From assembly GCF_041915215.1 (NCBI RefSeq), contig NZ_JAYSBV010000002.1: a DNA stretch of 64,000 bases; one strand, 5' to 3'. Of this stretch, positions 22,588 through 31,268 are shown piece by piece (the first letter of the stretch is position 1; each line of letters begins with the position of its first letter). The position numbers and the translations under genes were made by a program. This stretch comes from Zoogloea sp021286885. GTDB taxonomy: Bacteria; Pseudomonadota; Gammaproteobacteria; Burkholderiales; Rhodocyclaceae. Under the pieces are notes generated by a model. The model did not search any database. It saw only the letters and a program-made list of their open reading frames with translations, and was not told the origin of the DNA.

Positions 22588-23439
22588 TCACGCCTGATGG
22601 TGCACCAGCTCAAACTGGATGCCGCCTTCCAGGCTGCGGGTCAGGGCGCCCCGGTCGCGGCCCCCCAACAAGCTGGCATCCACAAACTGGATGCCCCGGG
22701 CTTCAAGCACCGCCACGGCGGCGGCCACGTCGGGGGCGCCCAGACCGATGCGGGTAAAGCCTTCCTGCCAGTGGGCGTCTTCGGCGCCTTCGGGGGCTTC
22801 GACAAACTGGAGGAAGAAGCTCTCGTCGCTGCTGCGCATCAGGGCGCCCCGGGGCATCACCCCAAAACGCACATCATCGGGCAGGGGCTCGAAGCCCAGG
22901 GTCTGGTGGAAGAAATCGCACCAGCGGGCGGTTGCACCCCGCTGGATGTACTGAACCACTCCAAAGAGATGCAGCCCGGCCAGGGCCGGCACTTCAAAGC
23001 TCACCCCCGGCAGGGGCAGAAAATCCACCTGATAAAAAGCCACACCGGCGCGCCGGTCCAGCAGAAACACCGCCGCGCCGCCCGGCCCCTGGATGCCCGG
23101 AATGTTCAGCTCCATGGGCCCGGGCCGGGTGGTCACGGGCCGGGCCTCGCAGGCCAGGGCGTGGGCGTAGGCCTGCTCGGCGTCGGGCACCCGCAGGCCC
23201 AGGGCGCGCAGTTCGATGCCGTCCCCCTCGGGCACATGCTGGGCCTTGGGGTGGGCGTTGAGGATCACGTTCATGTTCCCCTGGCGATAAAGCAGTACCT
23301 GGCGCGAACGGTGGCGGGCCACCGGCACAAAGCCCATGGCCTGGAGCAGGGCGCCAAAGGTGTCCACCTGACGGGTGGCGTATTCGACAAACTCGATGCC
23401 CTCGATACGGGGCAGGAAGGGCAGCACGGAAGTGTTCAT
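22588..23439 (-). CDS. HPPD-like VOC-family protein with degenerate metal site
   Basis: A 283-residue, two-module VOC protein. The N-terminal half has the HPPD-like RIEGIEFVEYATRQVDTFGALLQAMGF, then RHRSRQVLLYRQGNMNVILN. In the C-terminal half the first metal His of HPPD is Gly (LHLFGVVQYIQRG) and the second is Arg (GFTRIGLGAPDV); only the Glu of GGIQFELVHHQ is kept. It may therefore not be an Fe(II) dioxygenase. ATG 23439 has AGAGG upstream. It follows ligB2 in the same direction but is separated by a terminator. A link to protocatechuate supply (3-dehydroshikimate dehydratase/HPPD-like fusions) is possible but not shown. Confidence 0.7.
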   Translation of the reverse strand: MNTSVLPFLPRIEGIEFVEYATRQVDTFGALLQAMGFVPVARHRSRQVLLYRQGNMNVILNAHPKAQHVPEGDGIELRALGLRVPDAEQAYAHALACEARPVTTRPGPMELNIPGIQGPGGAAVFLLDRRAGVAFYQVDFLPLPGVSFEVPALAGLHLFGVVQYIQRGATARWCDFFHQTLGFEPLPDDVRFGVMPRGALMRSSDESFFLQFVEAPEGAEDAHWQEGFTRIGLGAPDVAAAVAVLEARGIQFVDASLLGGRDRGALTRSLEGGIQFELVHHQA

Positions 23440-23540
23440 CAAGTCCTCTGGAAGGATCATCAGTTCTGGGTCGGGGGAGGAAGAAAAACGGGCCTGGCTG
23501 CTTCGGGCGGCGGCCTGGGCCATGCGCGCCGGACAAGCAC

Positions 23541-23579
23541 AAAAGGCGCCAGAAAACCCCAACAGGGCTTTCTGGCGCC
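23541..23579 (-). terminator. Intrinsic terminator after the second ligAB pair
   Basis: Arms GGCGCCAGAAA and TTTCTGGCGCC (23545-23555 and 23569-23579) enclose a CCC/GGG inner stem. On the minus strand the hairpin is followed by TTTT, separating ligB2 from the HPPD-like gene. Confidence 0.8.
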
Positions 23580-23629
23580 ATGGCAGACGGTTCCGGCCAC
23601 GCTGCCGCTTGTGGCGGCAGGGGGCAGAA

Positions 23630-24484
23630 TCAGTCCTGGCTGTCGAACAGCATGAGTCCGGCGGCCGTGTTGGAAATGGGGATATGGTAATTGGAATGGA
23701 GCAGGCGTGCGCTGCCGGCGTCGGTACCCAGCGCAGCCCGGGCGGCGACCCACATGAGCAGCTCGATGCCCTGGGTGCCGGTTTTTTCGATCAGCTCGTC
23801 CACCGAATACTGGGTGGCCCAGGCGGGATCCTTGACCAGGCTGTCCATGAAGGCCAGATCGAATTCCTTGTTGATGAAGCCGGCACGCTCCCCGTCCAGC
23901 TGGTGCGACAGCCCGCCGGTGCCCAGCACCAGCACGCGGGCATCCGAATCCCAGCTGCGGATCGCCTCGCCCACGGCCTGGCCGAGCTTGAAGCAGCGCT
24001 TGGCGCTGGGCAGCGGGTGCTGGACGGTGTTGATGCACACTGGCACCGTGCGCACCGGCCAGGAATCGCCCGCGTTCGGCCACAGCAGCTTCATGGGCAG
24101 GGTGTAGGCGTGATCCACCAGCATTTCCTGACAGGTGGTGACGTCGAATTCCTTTTCGACCAGTTCTTCGATCAGGTGCCAGGACAGATCCTGATCCCCC
24201 GGAAAGGCCGGCAGGGTCGGGATGCCCCAGCCCTCGTCGGCGTTCTGGTAAGACGGCGCAGCACCCACGGCGAAGGTGGGCATCTTGTCGAGGAAGAAAT
24301 TGAGGCCGTGGTCGTTGTAGAGGATCACCACCACATCGGGCTTCACTTCTTGGAGCCACTTCTGGACGGGGGGATAGCCATCGAACAGGGGCTTCCAGTA
24401 CGGGTCGCCCTGCAGGCCACCGGCAATCGCACGGCCAATGGCCGGCACGTGGGAGGTGAGGATGCTGCCTACGATCTTTGCCAT
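23630..24484 (-). CDS. Protocatechuate 4,5-dioxygenase-type beta subunit, second copy
   Basis: A 284-residue LigB-family class III extradiol dioxygenase. Fe(II) ligands are expected at H12 (SHVPAIG), the His of LYNDHGLNF near 59, and the Glu of GIELLMW near 243. The acid-base His is in GTGGLSHQL. All are intact. It forms a pair with the 117-residue alpha subunit four bases upstream. It differs throughout from the LigB of the main operon, so the substrate may be a related catechol such as gallate or 3-O-methylgallate; that is inference. A LysR gene is divergent from this pair, and a terminator follows. Confidence 0.88.
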   Translation of the reverse strand: MAKIVGSILTSHVPAIGRAIAGGLQGDPYWKPLFDGYPPVQKWLQEVKPDVVVILYNDHGLNFFLDKMPTFAVGAAPSYQNADEGWGIPTLPAFPGDQDLSWHLIEELVEKEFDVTTCQEMLVDHAYTLPMKLLWPNAGDSWPVRTVPVCINTVQHPLPSAKRCFKLGQAVGEAIRSWDSDARVLVLGTGGLSHQLDGERAGFINKEFDLAFMDSLVKDPAWATQYSVDELIEKTGTQGIELLMWVAARAALGTDAGSARLLHSNYHIPISNTAAGLMLFDSQD

Positions 24485-24487
24485 GTC

Positions 24488-24841
24488 TTAACGCCCCGCT
24501 TCGATGAGTTTTGCCTTGAAGGCTTCCTTGGTCATGCCCGTCTGCTGGGCGCCCAGATCCTGCACATCCAGACCCAGAATGCCGGCGAACTTGGCCAGGT
24601 AATACACATTGCCGCCCGCTGCGATCAGGGCCAGCACATTGCGCGCCTCCACGGCGGCCCGCTGCTCGGCGTTGAGGCTGAACTTGCGACAATAGGCGGC
24701 TTCGTCCTGCACGAAGGCGGCCCGGTTGTCGGCGGAATTGAAGGAATAGCACATCTGATTGAGGGCATAGCCCTTGCGCGCCGCCTCGCCGTCGAACAGC
24801 GTGGTGCCGGGGATGCTCACACGCTTCTTGGTTTCTGCCAT
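24488..24841 (-). CDS. Protocatechuate 4,5-dioxygenase-type alpha subunit, second copy
   Basis: A 117-residue LigA-family helical subunit (IPGTTLFDGEAARKGYALNQMCYSFNSADNRAAF, then GGNVYYLAKFAGILGLDVQDLGAQQTGM). It lacks the C-terminal extension of the main operon's LigA and is the shorter form. It caps the LigB active site in the heterodimer. The gene is first in its transcript, about 100 bp from the divergent LysR gene and followed after three bases by the beta subunit. Confidence 0.88.
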   Translation of the reverse strand: MAETKKRVSIPGTTLFDGEAARKGYALNQMCYSFNSADNRAAFVQDEAAYCRKFSLNAEQRAAVEARNVLALIAAGGNVYYLAKFAGILGLDVQDLGAQQTGMTKEAFKAKLIEAGR

Positions 24842-24879
24842 GGGTGTCTCCTGGGTGTGAATGCCACAAGTGCGGCAAC

Positions 24880-24906
24880 GGGACGAAGTTTGTCCCCTTC
24901 CTGAAG
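24880..24906. promoter_or_regulatory. Dyads between ligA2 and divergent LysR gene
   Basis: GGGAC and GTCCC (24880-24896) flank a 7-bp centre, and CTTC/GAAG (24897-24906) form a second dyad next to it. The position between divergent genes fits a LysR binding region, though the sequence differs from the T-N11-A sites elsewhere in the island. Confidence 0.4.
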
Positions 24907-24937
24907 AGGGATAAATCCAGCATCATTGAATCCACCC

Positions 24938-25858
24938 ATGAATAATTTCGATCATTTGAACCTGGACGGCCGGCTGCTTCAGCTGCTGGTGGCCGTCATC
25001 GAGGAAGGCTCCATCACCCGTGCCGCCGAGCGGCTGGGGGTCACCCAATCGGCGGTGAGCCACCTGCTCGACAAGCTGCGCGGCATCGTGGGCGATCCAC
25101 TGTTCGTCAAATCGGGGCGCGGCATCGTCCCCACCGCCCGAGCCGAAGCCCTGGCCCTGGATGCCCGGGTGCTGCTCGATGAGCTGCGCCGCTTCGCCAC
25201 CCATAGCGACTTCGACCCCGCCCGCCTGAAGGGCCACTTCACCATTGCGGCCAACGACTTCCAGCGCGATCTGCTGCTCCCACCCCTGCTCGACCGGCTG
25301 CGTGATGCGGCCCCCGGCCTGAGCCTGCGGGTGCTGCCCTCGGGCGTGCCCAGCGCCGAGATGCTGCGCGACGGGGGCTGCCAGCTGGTGATCTCGCCCC
25401 GCCCACCGGAGGCGGGCGACATCCTGCAAAAGCGTTTGTTTGAAGATGACTACCGGGTGTTCTTCGACCCCCGCCAGCGGGCCGCCCCCGCCGGGCTGGA
25501 CGATTACCTGGCCGCCGATCACATCACCGTACGCTACGAACCCCACCGGGGCCTGGAGATTGACCAGGTGCTGGCGGCCCAGGGCATCCAGCGCCGCTTT
25601 GTGGCCAGCGTGCCGGGCTTTGCCGGGATTCCGTCTTTCCTGCGCGGGAGCAGCCGCCTGGCCACCCTGCCGGGCCTGCTGGGGGGCGGCGCCCTGTACG
25701 GCTTTGCGAGCGCGCCCCTGCCGCTGCCCTCCCCCACCCTGCCCATGTACATGGTCTGGCATCTGCGCCACCGGCATGACCCGGCCCACAGCTGGCTGCG
25801 CGGCCAGCTGGAGGCGGTGGTGCCCGCAGCCCTGGCTGCCGCAGCGCCGGGCGGCTGA
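24938..25858 (+). CDS. LysR-family regulator divergent from second ligAB
   Basis: A 306-residue LysR protein. The helix-turn-helix (about 10-65) reads LLVAVIEEGSITRAAERLGVTQSAVSHLLDKLRGIVGDPLF, in the NodD-like style with VKSGRGIVPT. The effector domain runs to about 295. It is transcribed divergently from the second ligAB pair, the classic arrangement for a LysR regulator and its target. An upstream TTG at 24926 would add four residues. The inducer is unknown; an aromatic acid or ring-cleavage product would fit. Confidence 0.88.
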   Translation: MNNFDHLNLDGRLLQLLVAVIEEGSITRAAERLGVTQSAVSHLLDKLRGIVGDPLFVKSGRGIVPTARAEALALDARVLLDELRRFATHSDFDPARLKGHFTIAANDFQRDLLLPPLLDRLRDAAPGLSLRVLPSGVPSAEMLRDGGCQLVISPRPPEAGDILQKRLFEDDYRVFFDPRQRAAPAGLDDYLAADHITVRYEPHRGLEIDQVLAAQGIQRRFVASVPGFAGIPSFLRGSSRLATLPGLLGGGALYGFASAPLPLPSPTLPMYMVWHLRHRHDPAHSWLRGQLEAVVPAALAAAAPGG

Positions 25859-25880
25859 ACCCCAGCGCCCGGCATCCGCC

Positions 25881-26840
25881 TCAGGGCACCACAATGCGGA
25901 AGGGGCTGTGCTCACGGAGCAGCCACAGCATGGCGCCGATGGTCAGGAAGGACATCACCGTGGCCACCAGCAGGGTGGCCGCACAAAAGCCTTCCCGCCC
26001 GTGGCGCTGGCCAAAAATCGGGTAGATGCTGAGCATGGGGGCACTCGCCAGGAGCACCGCCCCTGCCGCCAGCAGGGGGTCGATGGGGCCAAACAGCAGC
26101 ACCCCGCCCATCACCGCCAGGGGGTGCAGCACCAGCTTGGCGAAGGTCACCACGCCCACATCCACCAGCATGTCGCGCAGGGGCAGGCCCACCAGGCTGC
26201 CACCGATAAAGAACAGGGCCACCGGCGCCGAGGCCCCGGCCATCATGTCGACGGCCTTGGAGACCGGCGCCGGCACCGGGATCTGGAGCAGCGCAAAGCC
26301 GATTCCCAGCACGATCCCGATCACGATGGGATTGCGCCACAGGCCCAGCAGCGAACGCCCGAAAGTGCGCAGAAACGGCGTGTGGCGCTCGCCCCCGCTC
26401 TCGCCCAGGGCAATGCACAGGGGCAGCATCAGCATGTTTTCAACAATCATGGTGAGGGCCAGGGCCACCGTGGCAGTGGGCCCCACCACCTGCACCGCTA
26501 TCGGGAAGCCCACATAGGCACTGTTGGCCGAGCACACGCCCATCCCGATCAGGCTTGCGCCTTCCAGCCCCTCCTTGCGCCAACGCCAGGCCCACAGCAT
26601 GCCCAGGCCCAGCATCAGGAGCGAGCCAAACGCATAGGCCGCCAGGTATTGGGTGTTCATCACCTCGGCAAACGAACGGCGCGAGAGGGATTTGAAGATC
26701 AGCACCGGCAGGGCCACCCGCACCACAAAGGCGCCCATGGCGGGCAGCATGGTGCGGGAGAACAGGCCCAGCCGGACCGCAAGGTAGCCCAGGCCGATCA
26801 GCACAAAAACCGGGGCGGTGATTTCCAGAATATCCAGCAT
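25881..26840 (-). CDS. AEC-family transporter at the end of the lig operon
   Basis: A 319-residue AEC (auxin efflux carrier) family permease with about ten membrane helices. It begins MLDILEITAPVFVLIGLGYLAVRLGLF and carries the conserved SAPMLSIYPIFGQRHG near the C-terminus. It is the last gene of the minus-strand lig operon, 114 bp after the aldo/keto reductase. Members carry organic acids such as malonate or malate, so movement of an aromatic acid, dicarboxylate or pathway end product is a reasonable guess. ATG 26840 is preferred; an upstream start would add ten residues. It is convergent with the LysR gene on the other side. Confidence 0.85.
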   Translation of the reverse strand: MLDILEITAPVFVLIGLGYLAVRLGLFSRTMLPAMGAFVVRVALPVLIFKSLSRRSFAEVMNTQYLAAYAFGSLLMLGLGMLWAWRWRKEGLEGASLIGMGVCSANSAYVGFPIAVQVVGPTATVALALTMIVENMLMLPLCIALGESGGERHTPFLRTFGRSLLGLWRNPIVIGIVLGIGFALLQIPVPAPVSKAVDMMAGASAPVALFFIGGSLVGLPLRDMLVDVGVVTFAKLVLHPLAVMGGVLLFGPIDPLLAAGAVLLASAPMLSIYPIFGQRHGREGFCAATLLVATVMSFLTIGAMLWLLREHSPFRIVVP

Positions 26841-26954
26841 GGGTGGGTCGCTACAAAGCACAAAAGGCAAGGGGCCCTAGTCTGGCGAGACTTGGGCACC
26901 TTGCCGGCATGAACGGAGTGGAAAGAAACAGGGTCAGCGCTCAGGGGGCGAGGC

Positions 26955-27944
26955 TCAGGCCGCAAATTCTTCCGTGTCGATTTCGGTCTGGGTCGGCGCG
27001 TTGTAGCGCGGCCCATGCACCGTGGCCTGGTTGATGAGGCCATCCAGGCGCGCCATGTGGGTGGCATCGAGGCGCACCCGTAGGGCCCCCAGATTATCCC
27101 GCAAATGGGCCAGGGAGGTGGTGCCCGGAATGGCCAGCACATGCTCGCCCCGGGCCAGCACCCAGGCCAGGGCCAGCTGGGCCGGGGTGCAACCCAGTTC
27201 ATCGGCCACCGCCCGGTAGGCCGGCAGCAGTTGCAGATTGGCGGCGTAGTTGTCCGGGAAGAAGCGCGGCATGCCCCGGCGGATGTCCTTGCCATCGAGG
27301 GCGCTCACATCCGCCAGTTCGCCACACAAAAAGCCCCGGGCAAGCGGGCTGAAGGCCACAAACGCGGTACCCAGCGCACGACAGGCCTCCAGCACTGCGA
27401 TTTCCGGGTTGCGCGTCCAGAGGGAATACTCGGTCTGGAGCGCGGCAATCGGGTGCACCGCATGGGCGCGGCGCAGGGTCTGGGCCGAGACTTCCGACAG
27501 GCCCAGGCTTTGCACCTTGCCGGCCTTCACCAAATCGGCCATGGCGCCCACGCTGTCTTCGATGGGCACCTGGCGATCCCAGCGGTGCAGGTACAGGAGG
27601 TCGATCACCTCGGTGTTGAGGTGACGCAGGCTGGTTTCAACGCTCTGGCGGATCGTGTCCGGCCGACCGTCGATCACCCGCTTGCCGTCCACCCCGTGCA
27701 TCCCGCACTTGGTGGCCAGCACAAAACGCTGGCGATGGGGCGCCAGCACCTGCCCGAGCAGGCGCTCATTGGCCCCAAAACCATACAGGGCGGCGGTGTC
27801 GAAGAAATCCACGCCCGCATCCAGGGCTTCGAGCAGCACCCGGGCGGCCGCTTCCGGGGAGGGAGGAAGCCCGTAGGCGTGGCTCAGATTCATGCACCCG
27901 AGCCCCAGGGGCGAGACTTCAAACTGACCGACCTTGCGTTTCAT
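26955..27944 (-). CDS. Aldo/keto reductase
   Basis: A 329-residue TIM-barrel aldo/keto reductase of the YajO/AKR-13 type. The catalytic set is visible: Asp and Tyr in FFDTAALYG, Lys in LATKCGM, His in LLYLHRWD. A cofactor-binding end reads IPGTTSLAHLRDNLGAL. AGGAG lies five bases before ATG 27944; the longer open frame upstream overlaps ligC and is a shadow. It lies between ligC and the transporter in one operon, so a role with an aromatic or semialdehyde intermediate is possible. LigC already oxidises the ring-fission semialdehyde, so this enzyme may detoxify a side product. Confidence 0.9.
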   Translation of the reverse strand: MKRKVGQFEVSPLGLGCMNLSHAYGLPPSPEAAARVLLEALDAGVDFFDTAALYGFGANERLLGQVLAPHRQRFVLATKCGMHGVDGKRVIDGRPDTIRQSVETSLRHLNTEVIDLLYLHRWDRQVPIEDSVGAMADLVKAGKVQSLGLSEVSAQTLRRAHAVHPIAALQTEYSLWTRNPEIAVLEACRALGTAFVAFSPLARGFLCGELADVSALDGKDIRRGMPRFFPDNYAANLQLLPAYRAVADELGCTPAQLALAWVLARGEHVLAIPGTTSLAHLRDNLGALRVRLDATHMARLDGLINQATVHGPRYNAPTQTEIDTEEFAA

Positions 27945-28009
27945 GACGACTCCTGTAACTGGCAACGCCGCCCGAAGGCGGCGTGGGTTTGATCCGGGCG
28001 CGACGCGGC

Positions 28010-28972
28010 TTACAAGGCCGCGTTGAGCTGCTGTTCCAGCTGGTGCAGCACCTTGTAGCAGGGCAGCACCTGGGCCACGCTGCTGTTGGGCTCGCGGCCT
28101 TCGCGGATGGCGGCAAAGAATTCCCGATCCTGCAGCTCGATGCCGTTCATGGACACATCCACCTGGGACACGTCGATCTTCTCTTCCTTGCCATTCACCA
28201 GATCGTCGTAGCGGGCGATGTAGGTGCCGGTGTCGCCGATGTAGCGGAAGAAGGTGCCCAGGGGGCCATCGTTGTTGAACGACAGGGACAGGGTGCAGAT
28301 CGCGCCGTTGGCGGCCTTGAGCTGGATGGACATGTCCATCGCGATGCCCAGGGTCGGGTGAATCGGGCCCTGAACGGCGTTGGCCTGGACGATGGGGCTG
28401 CCGGCCTGGTAGGCGAACAGATCCACGGTATGGGCGGCGTGGTGCCACAGCAGGTGGTCAGTCCAGCTGCGGGGCTGGCCCAGGGCGTTCATGTTGGTGC
28501 GGCGGAAGAAGTAGGTCTGCACATCCATCTGCTGGATGTTGAACTCGCCGGCCTCGATCTTCTTGTGCACCCATTGGTGGCTGGGGTTGAAGCGGCGGGT
28601 ATGGCCACACATGGCCACCAGGCCGGTTTCGCGGGCCAGGTAGACCACATCCTCGGCATCCTTCCAGCTATCGGCCAAGGGGATTTCCACCTGCACGTGC
28701 TTGCCGGCCTTCAGGCAGGCGATGGCCTGGGAGGCGTGCATCTGGGTGGGGGTGCACAGGATCACCGCATCCACTTCGGGCAGGGCCAGGGCTTCATCCA
28801 GCGCGGTGGTGACGTGGCCGATGCCGTACTTGGCAGCCACTTCCCGGGTCTTGTCCAGATCACGGCTGATGAGGGAAACCACTTCCACGCCGTCGATGTT
28901 CTTGATGCCGTCCAGATGCTTGATGCCGAAGGCACCGGCGCCAGCCAGCGCCACCTTGATGGTCTTGCTCAT
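28010..28972 (-). CDS. ligC: 4-carboxy-2-hydroxymuconate-6-semialdehyde dehydrogenase
   Basis: A 320-residue Gfo/Idh/MocA-family NAD(P) oxidoreductase (LigC/PmdC) that converts the cyclised ring-fission product to 2-pyrone-4,6-dicarboxylate. The Rossmann motif GAGAFGIKH lies near residue 11, with CTPTQMH and KAGKHVQVEIPLADS further on. The family's TRRFNPSHQW and HHAAHTVDLFAYQ segments mark the substrate side. It starts two bases after the ligB stop codon. Family and operon position together make the assignment strong. Cytosolic. Confidence 0.95.
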   Translation of the reverse strand: MSKTIKVALAGAGAFGIKHLDGIKNIDGVEVVSLISRDLDKTREVAAKYGIGHVTTALDEALALPEVDAVILCTPTQMHASQAIACLKAGKHVQVEIPLADSWKDAEDVVYLARETGLVAMCGHTRRFNPSHQWVHKKIEAGEFNIQQMDVQTYFFRRTNMNALGQPRSWTDHLLWHHAAHTVDLFAYQAGSPIVQANAVQGPIHPTLGIAMDMSIQLKAANGAICTLSLSFNNDGPLGTFFRYIGDTGTYIARYDDLVNGKEEKIDVSQVDVSMNGIELQDREFFAAIREGREPNSSVAQVLPCYKVLHQLEQQLNAAL

Positions 28973-28974
28973 GT

Positions 28975-29829
28975 TTATTGGTTCTCCAGAATCAGGTGGC
29001 CCACCCCGGTATTGGAGGCGGGGACGTGATAGAAACGATGGACCTGGCGCGGCGGCGGGCCACCGGCCACATCATCCATGGCGCCACGGGCGATCAGCCA
29101 CATGACGAGTTCGATGCCTTCGGAGCCGGATTCGCGCACGTACTCCACATGGGGCACGGCGGCGGCGGCTTCCGGGTCGTGGATCAGCTTGTCCAGCCAG
29201 GCGTTGTCCCACTCCCGATTGATGAGGCCGGCGCGGGGGCCCTGGAGCTGGTGGCTCATGCCGCCCGTACCCCAGATCTGCACCTTGAGCGGGCGGTCGT
29301 AGGATTCAATGGCCTTGCGAATCGCCCGGCCCAGGTTGTAGCAGCGGCGGCCAGAAGGCACGGGGTACTGGACCACATTCACGGCAAACGGAATCACCGG
29401 GCAAGGCCAGGCTTCGGGGCTGCCGCACAGCAGGTTGAGGGGCACGGTGAGGCCGTGATCCACGTCCATCTTGTTAACGATGGTCAGGTCAAAGTCGTCC
29501 TGAATCACGCTCTGGGCGATGTGGGCCGCCAGCTCCGGGTGGCCTTGTACCACCGGCACCGGGCGCGGGCCCCAGCCTTCGTCGGCGGGCTGGAACTCGG
29601 CGGCGCAGCCAATGGCGAAGGTCGGGATCATCTCCAGGCTGAAGGCCGTGGCGTGGTCGTTGTAGACCAGGAAGATCACGTCGGGCTTGTTGGCCTCCAT
29701 CCATTCCTTGGACGGCTCATAGCCCTTGAACAGCGGCACCCAGTACGGGTCGGTGGTCTTGCCCAGGTCGATGGCGGCGCCAATGGCCGGCACGTGGGAG
29801 GTGTAAACGGATGCGGTGATCTTGGCCAT
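28975..29829 (-). CDS. ligB: Protocatechuate 4,5-dioxygenase beta subunit
   Basis: A 284-residue catalytic subunit (LigB/PmdB) that opens the protocatechuate ring between C4 and C5. Iron ligands are H12 (YTSHVPAIG), H59 (VYNDHATAF) and the Glu of EGIELVMW near 242; the proton-shuttle His is in GTGGMSHQL near 195. ATG 29829 gives the family start; the longer reading is inside ligA. One base separates it from ligA. It is the enzyme of the main lower pathway, distinct from the second copy at 23630-24484. Confidence 0.96.
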   Translation of the reverse strand: MAKITASVYTSHVPAIGAAIDLGKTTDPYWVPLFKGYEPSKEWMEANKPDVIFLVYNDHATAFSLEMIPTFAIGCAAEFQPADEGWGPRPVPVVQGHPELAAHIAQSVIQDDFDLTIVNKMDVDHGLTVPLNLLCGSPEAWPCPVIPFAVNVVQYPVPSGRRCYNLGRAIRKAIESYDRPLKVQIWGTGGMSHQLQGPRAGLINREWDNAWLDKLIHDPEAAAAVPHVEYVRESGSEGIELVMWLIARGAMDDVAGGPPPRQVHRFYHVPASNTGVGHLILENQ

Positions 29830-29830
29830 G

Positions 29831-30259
29831 TCAGTTCCTCCGGCCCTGGGGCTGATGATGGGCCTGGGCGTCCCCGTCTTCGCCAATGTAACGGTTACCT
29901 TCAACGCTGCGCCCGCCGGCCAGCATCATCTCGCGGTATTCCTCTTCGCTCATGCCGGTCATGCTGCCGGCCATCTGCTGGAAGCTCTTGCCATCGGTGG
30001 CGCCGATCTTGGCCAGGAAGTAGATGTTGCCGCCCAGGGCGATGCAACGGTTCAGATCCCGATCCAGCACGGCCTGCTTCTGGGCCTCGGTCATGGGCCA
30101 CTCATCCAGATAGGCGCGCTCGTCGGCCTTGAAGCGGGCCCGGTTGTCGGCCTTCATCAAGGACATGCAGAACTGGTTGAGGTGGTAGCCAAGGCGGGAC
30201 TGGTCGGCATCGAAAATGGTCGTGCCGGGAATGTCCTGGTAAGGCTTTTCAAGGGCCAT
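29831..30259 (-). CDS. ligA: Protocatechuate 4,5-dioxygenase alpha subunit
   Basis: A 142-residue alpha subunit that closely resembles PmdA of Comamonas, beginning MALEKPYQDIPGTTIFDADQ. Conserved segments are LNQFCMSLMKADNRARFK, DEWPMTEAQKQAVLDRDLNRC and GGNIYFLAKIGATDGKSFQQM. The C-terminus ends in a His/Gln-rich tail (QAHHQPQGRRN). It forms the substrate pocket lid with LigB. GGAGAC precedes the chosen start at 30259. The gene lies 64 bp after ligI and one base before ligB. Confidence 0.95.
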   Translation of the reverse strand: MALEKPYQDIPGTTIFDADQSRLGYHLNQFCMSLMKADNRARFKADERAYLDEWPMTEAQKQAVLDRDLNRCIALGGNIYFLAKIGATDGKSFQQMAGSMTGMSEEEYREMMLAGGRSVEGNRYIGEDGDAQAHHQPQGRRN

Positions 30260-30323
30260 GGGGTGTCTCCTGCCGGGAGCCCGGACGCCCGTCCATGGGG
30301 CATCCGGTGCTGCGGTCATGGGT

Positions 30324-31241
30324 TTATTGTGCTTCTTCGGGCCAGTAGAGTCGCTTGGGGTTGTCCACAAGCAGCTTCTGCTGCAGCGCGGCGGTGGGCG
30401 CCACGTGGGGGATGAAATCCACCAGCAGGCCGTCGTCGGGCATGTGATCCTTGAGGTTGGGGTGAGGCCAGTCGGTGCCCCACAGCACGCGCTCGGGGAA
30501 CTCCTCCACCACGCGGCGGGCGAAGGGCACCACGTCGCGGTAGGCGTTCTGCTCGCCGTCCAGGGCCTTGGGGCCGCTCAGGGACAGGCGCTCGGGGCAG
30601 CTCACCTTGGACCACACGTTCGGATTTTCGCGCATGAACTTGAGGAAGAGCTCGAACTCGGGCCCATCCACCGGCTTGCTCACATCGGGCCGCCCCATGT
30701 GATCCACCACCACGGTGGTGGGCAGGGCGGTGAAGAAGTCCCACAGCTCGGGCAGATCCACCGCTTCGAAGTAAATCACCACATGCCAGCCCAGGGGGGC
30801 GATGCGGGCGGCGATCTCCAGCAGCTCGTCCTTAGGGGTGAAATCCACCAACCGCTTCACAAAGTTGAAGCGCACCCCGCGCACCCCGGCTGCGTGCAGC
30901 TCCTGCAGCGCTTGGTCGGTGATGCTGCGGCGCACGGTGGCCACACCCCGGGCCTTGCCTTCGGCGTGGACCAGCGCATCCACCAGCGCCCGGTTATCGG
31001 CCCCGTGGCAGGTGGCCTGCACGATCACGTTGCGTTCAAAACCCAGGTGGTCGCGCAGGGCGAACAGCTGCTGCTTGGACGCATCGCAGGGCGTGTATTT
31101 GCGTTCGGGGGCGTAGGGGAACTCGGCCCCCGGGCCGAACACGTGGCAGTGGGCATCCACCGCCCCGGCGGGGAGCTGGAAGCGGGGCTTGGCGGGGCCG
31201 GAAAACCAGTCCAGCCAGCCGGGCGTCTTTTGAAATTCCAT
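30324..31241 (-). CDS. ligI: 2-pyrone-4,6-dicarboxylate hydrolase
   Basis: A 305-residue amidohydrolase-superfamily enzyme (LigI/PmdD) that opens the pyrone ring to 4-oxalomesaconate. Visible are VDAHCHVFGPG near 28, ATCHGADN, VIYFEAVDLPELW, VVVDHMGRPD and the terminal LWGTDWPHPN, whose Asp is the expected catalytic base. LigI enzymes work without a bound metal. It sits between ligK and ligA in the operon. Confidence 0.95.
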   Translation of the reverse strand: MEFQKTPGWLDWFSGPAKPRFQLPAGAVDAHCHVFGPGAEFPYAPERKYTPCDASKQQLFALRDHLGFERNVIVQATCHGADNRALVDALVHAEGKARGVATVRRSITDQALQELHAAGVRGVRFNFVKRLVDFTPKDELLEIAARIAPLGWHVVIYFEAVDLPELWDFFTALPTTVVVDHMGRPDVSKPVDGPEFELFLKFMRENPNVWSKVSCPERLSLSGPKALDGEQNAYRDVVPFARRVVEEFPERVLWGTDWPHPNLKDHMPDDGLLVDFIPHVAPTAALQQKLLVDNPKRLYWPEEAQ

Positions 31242-31268
31242 GGTGCAGAACCTTAGCTCAGCTTCAGA

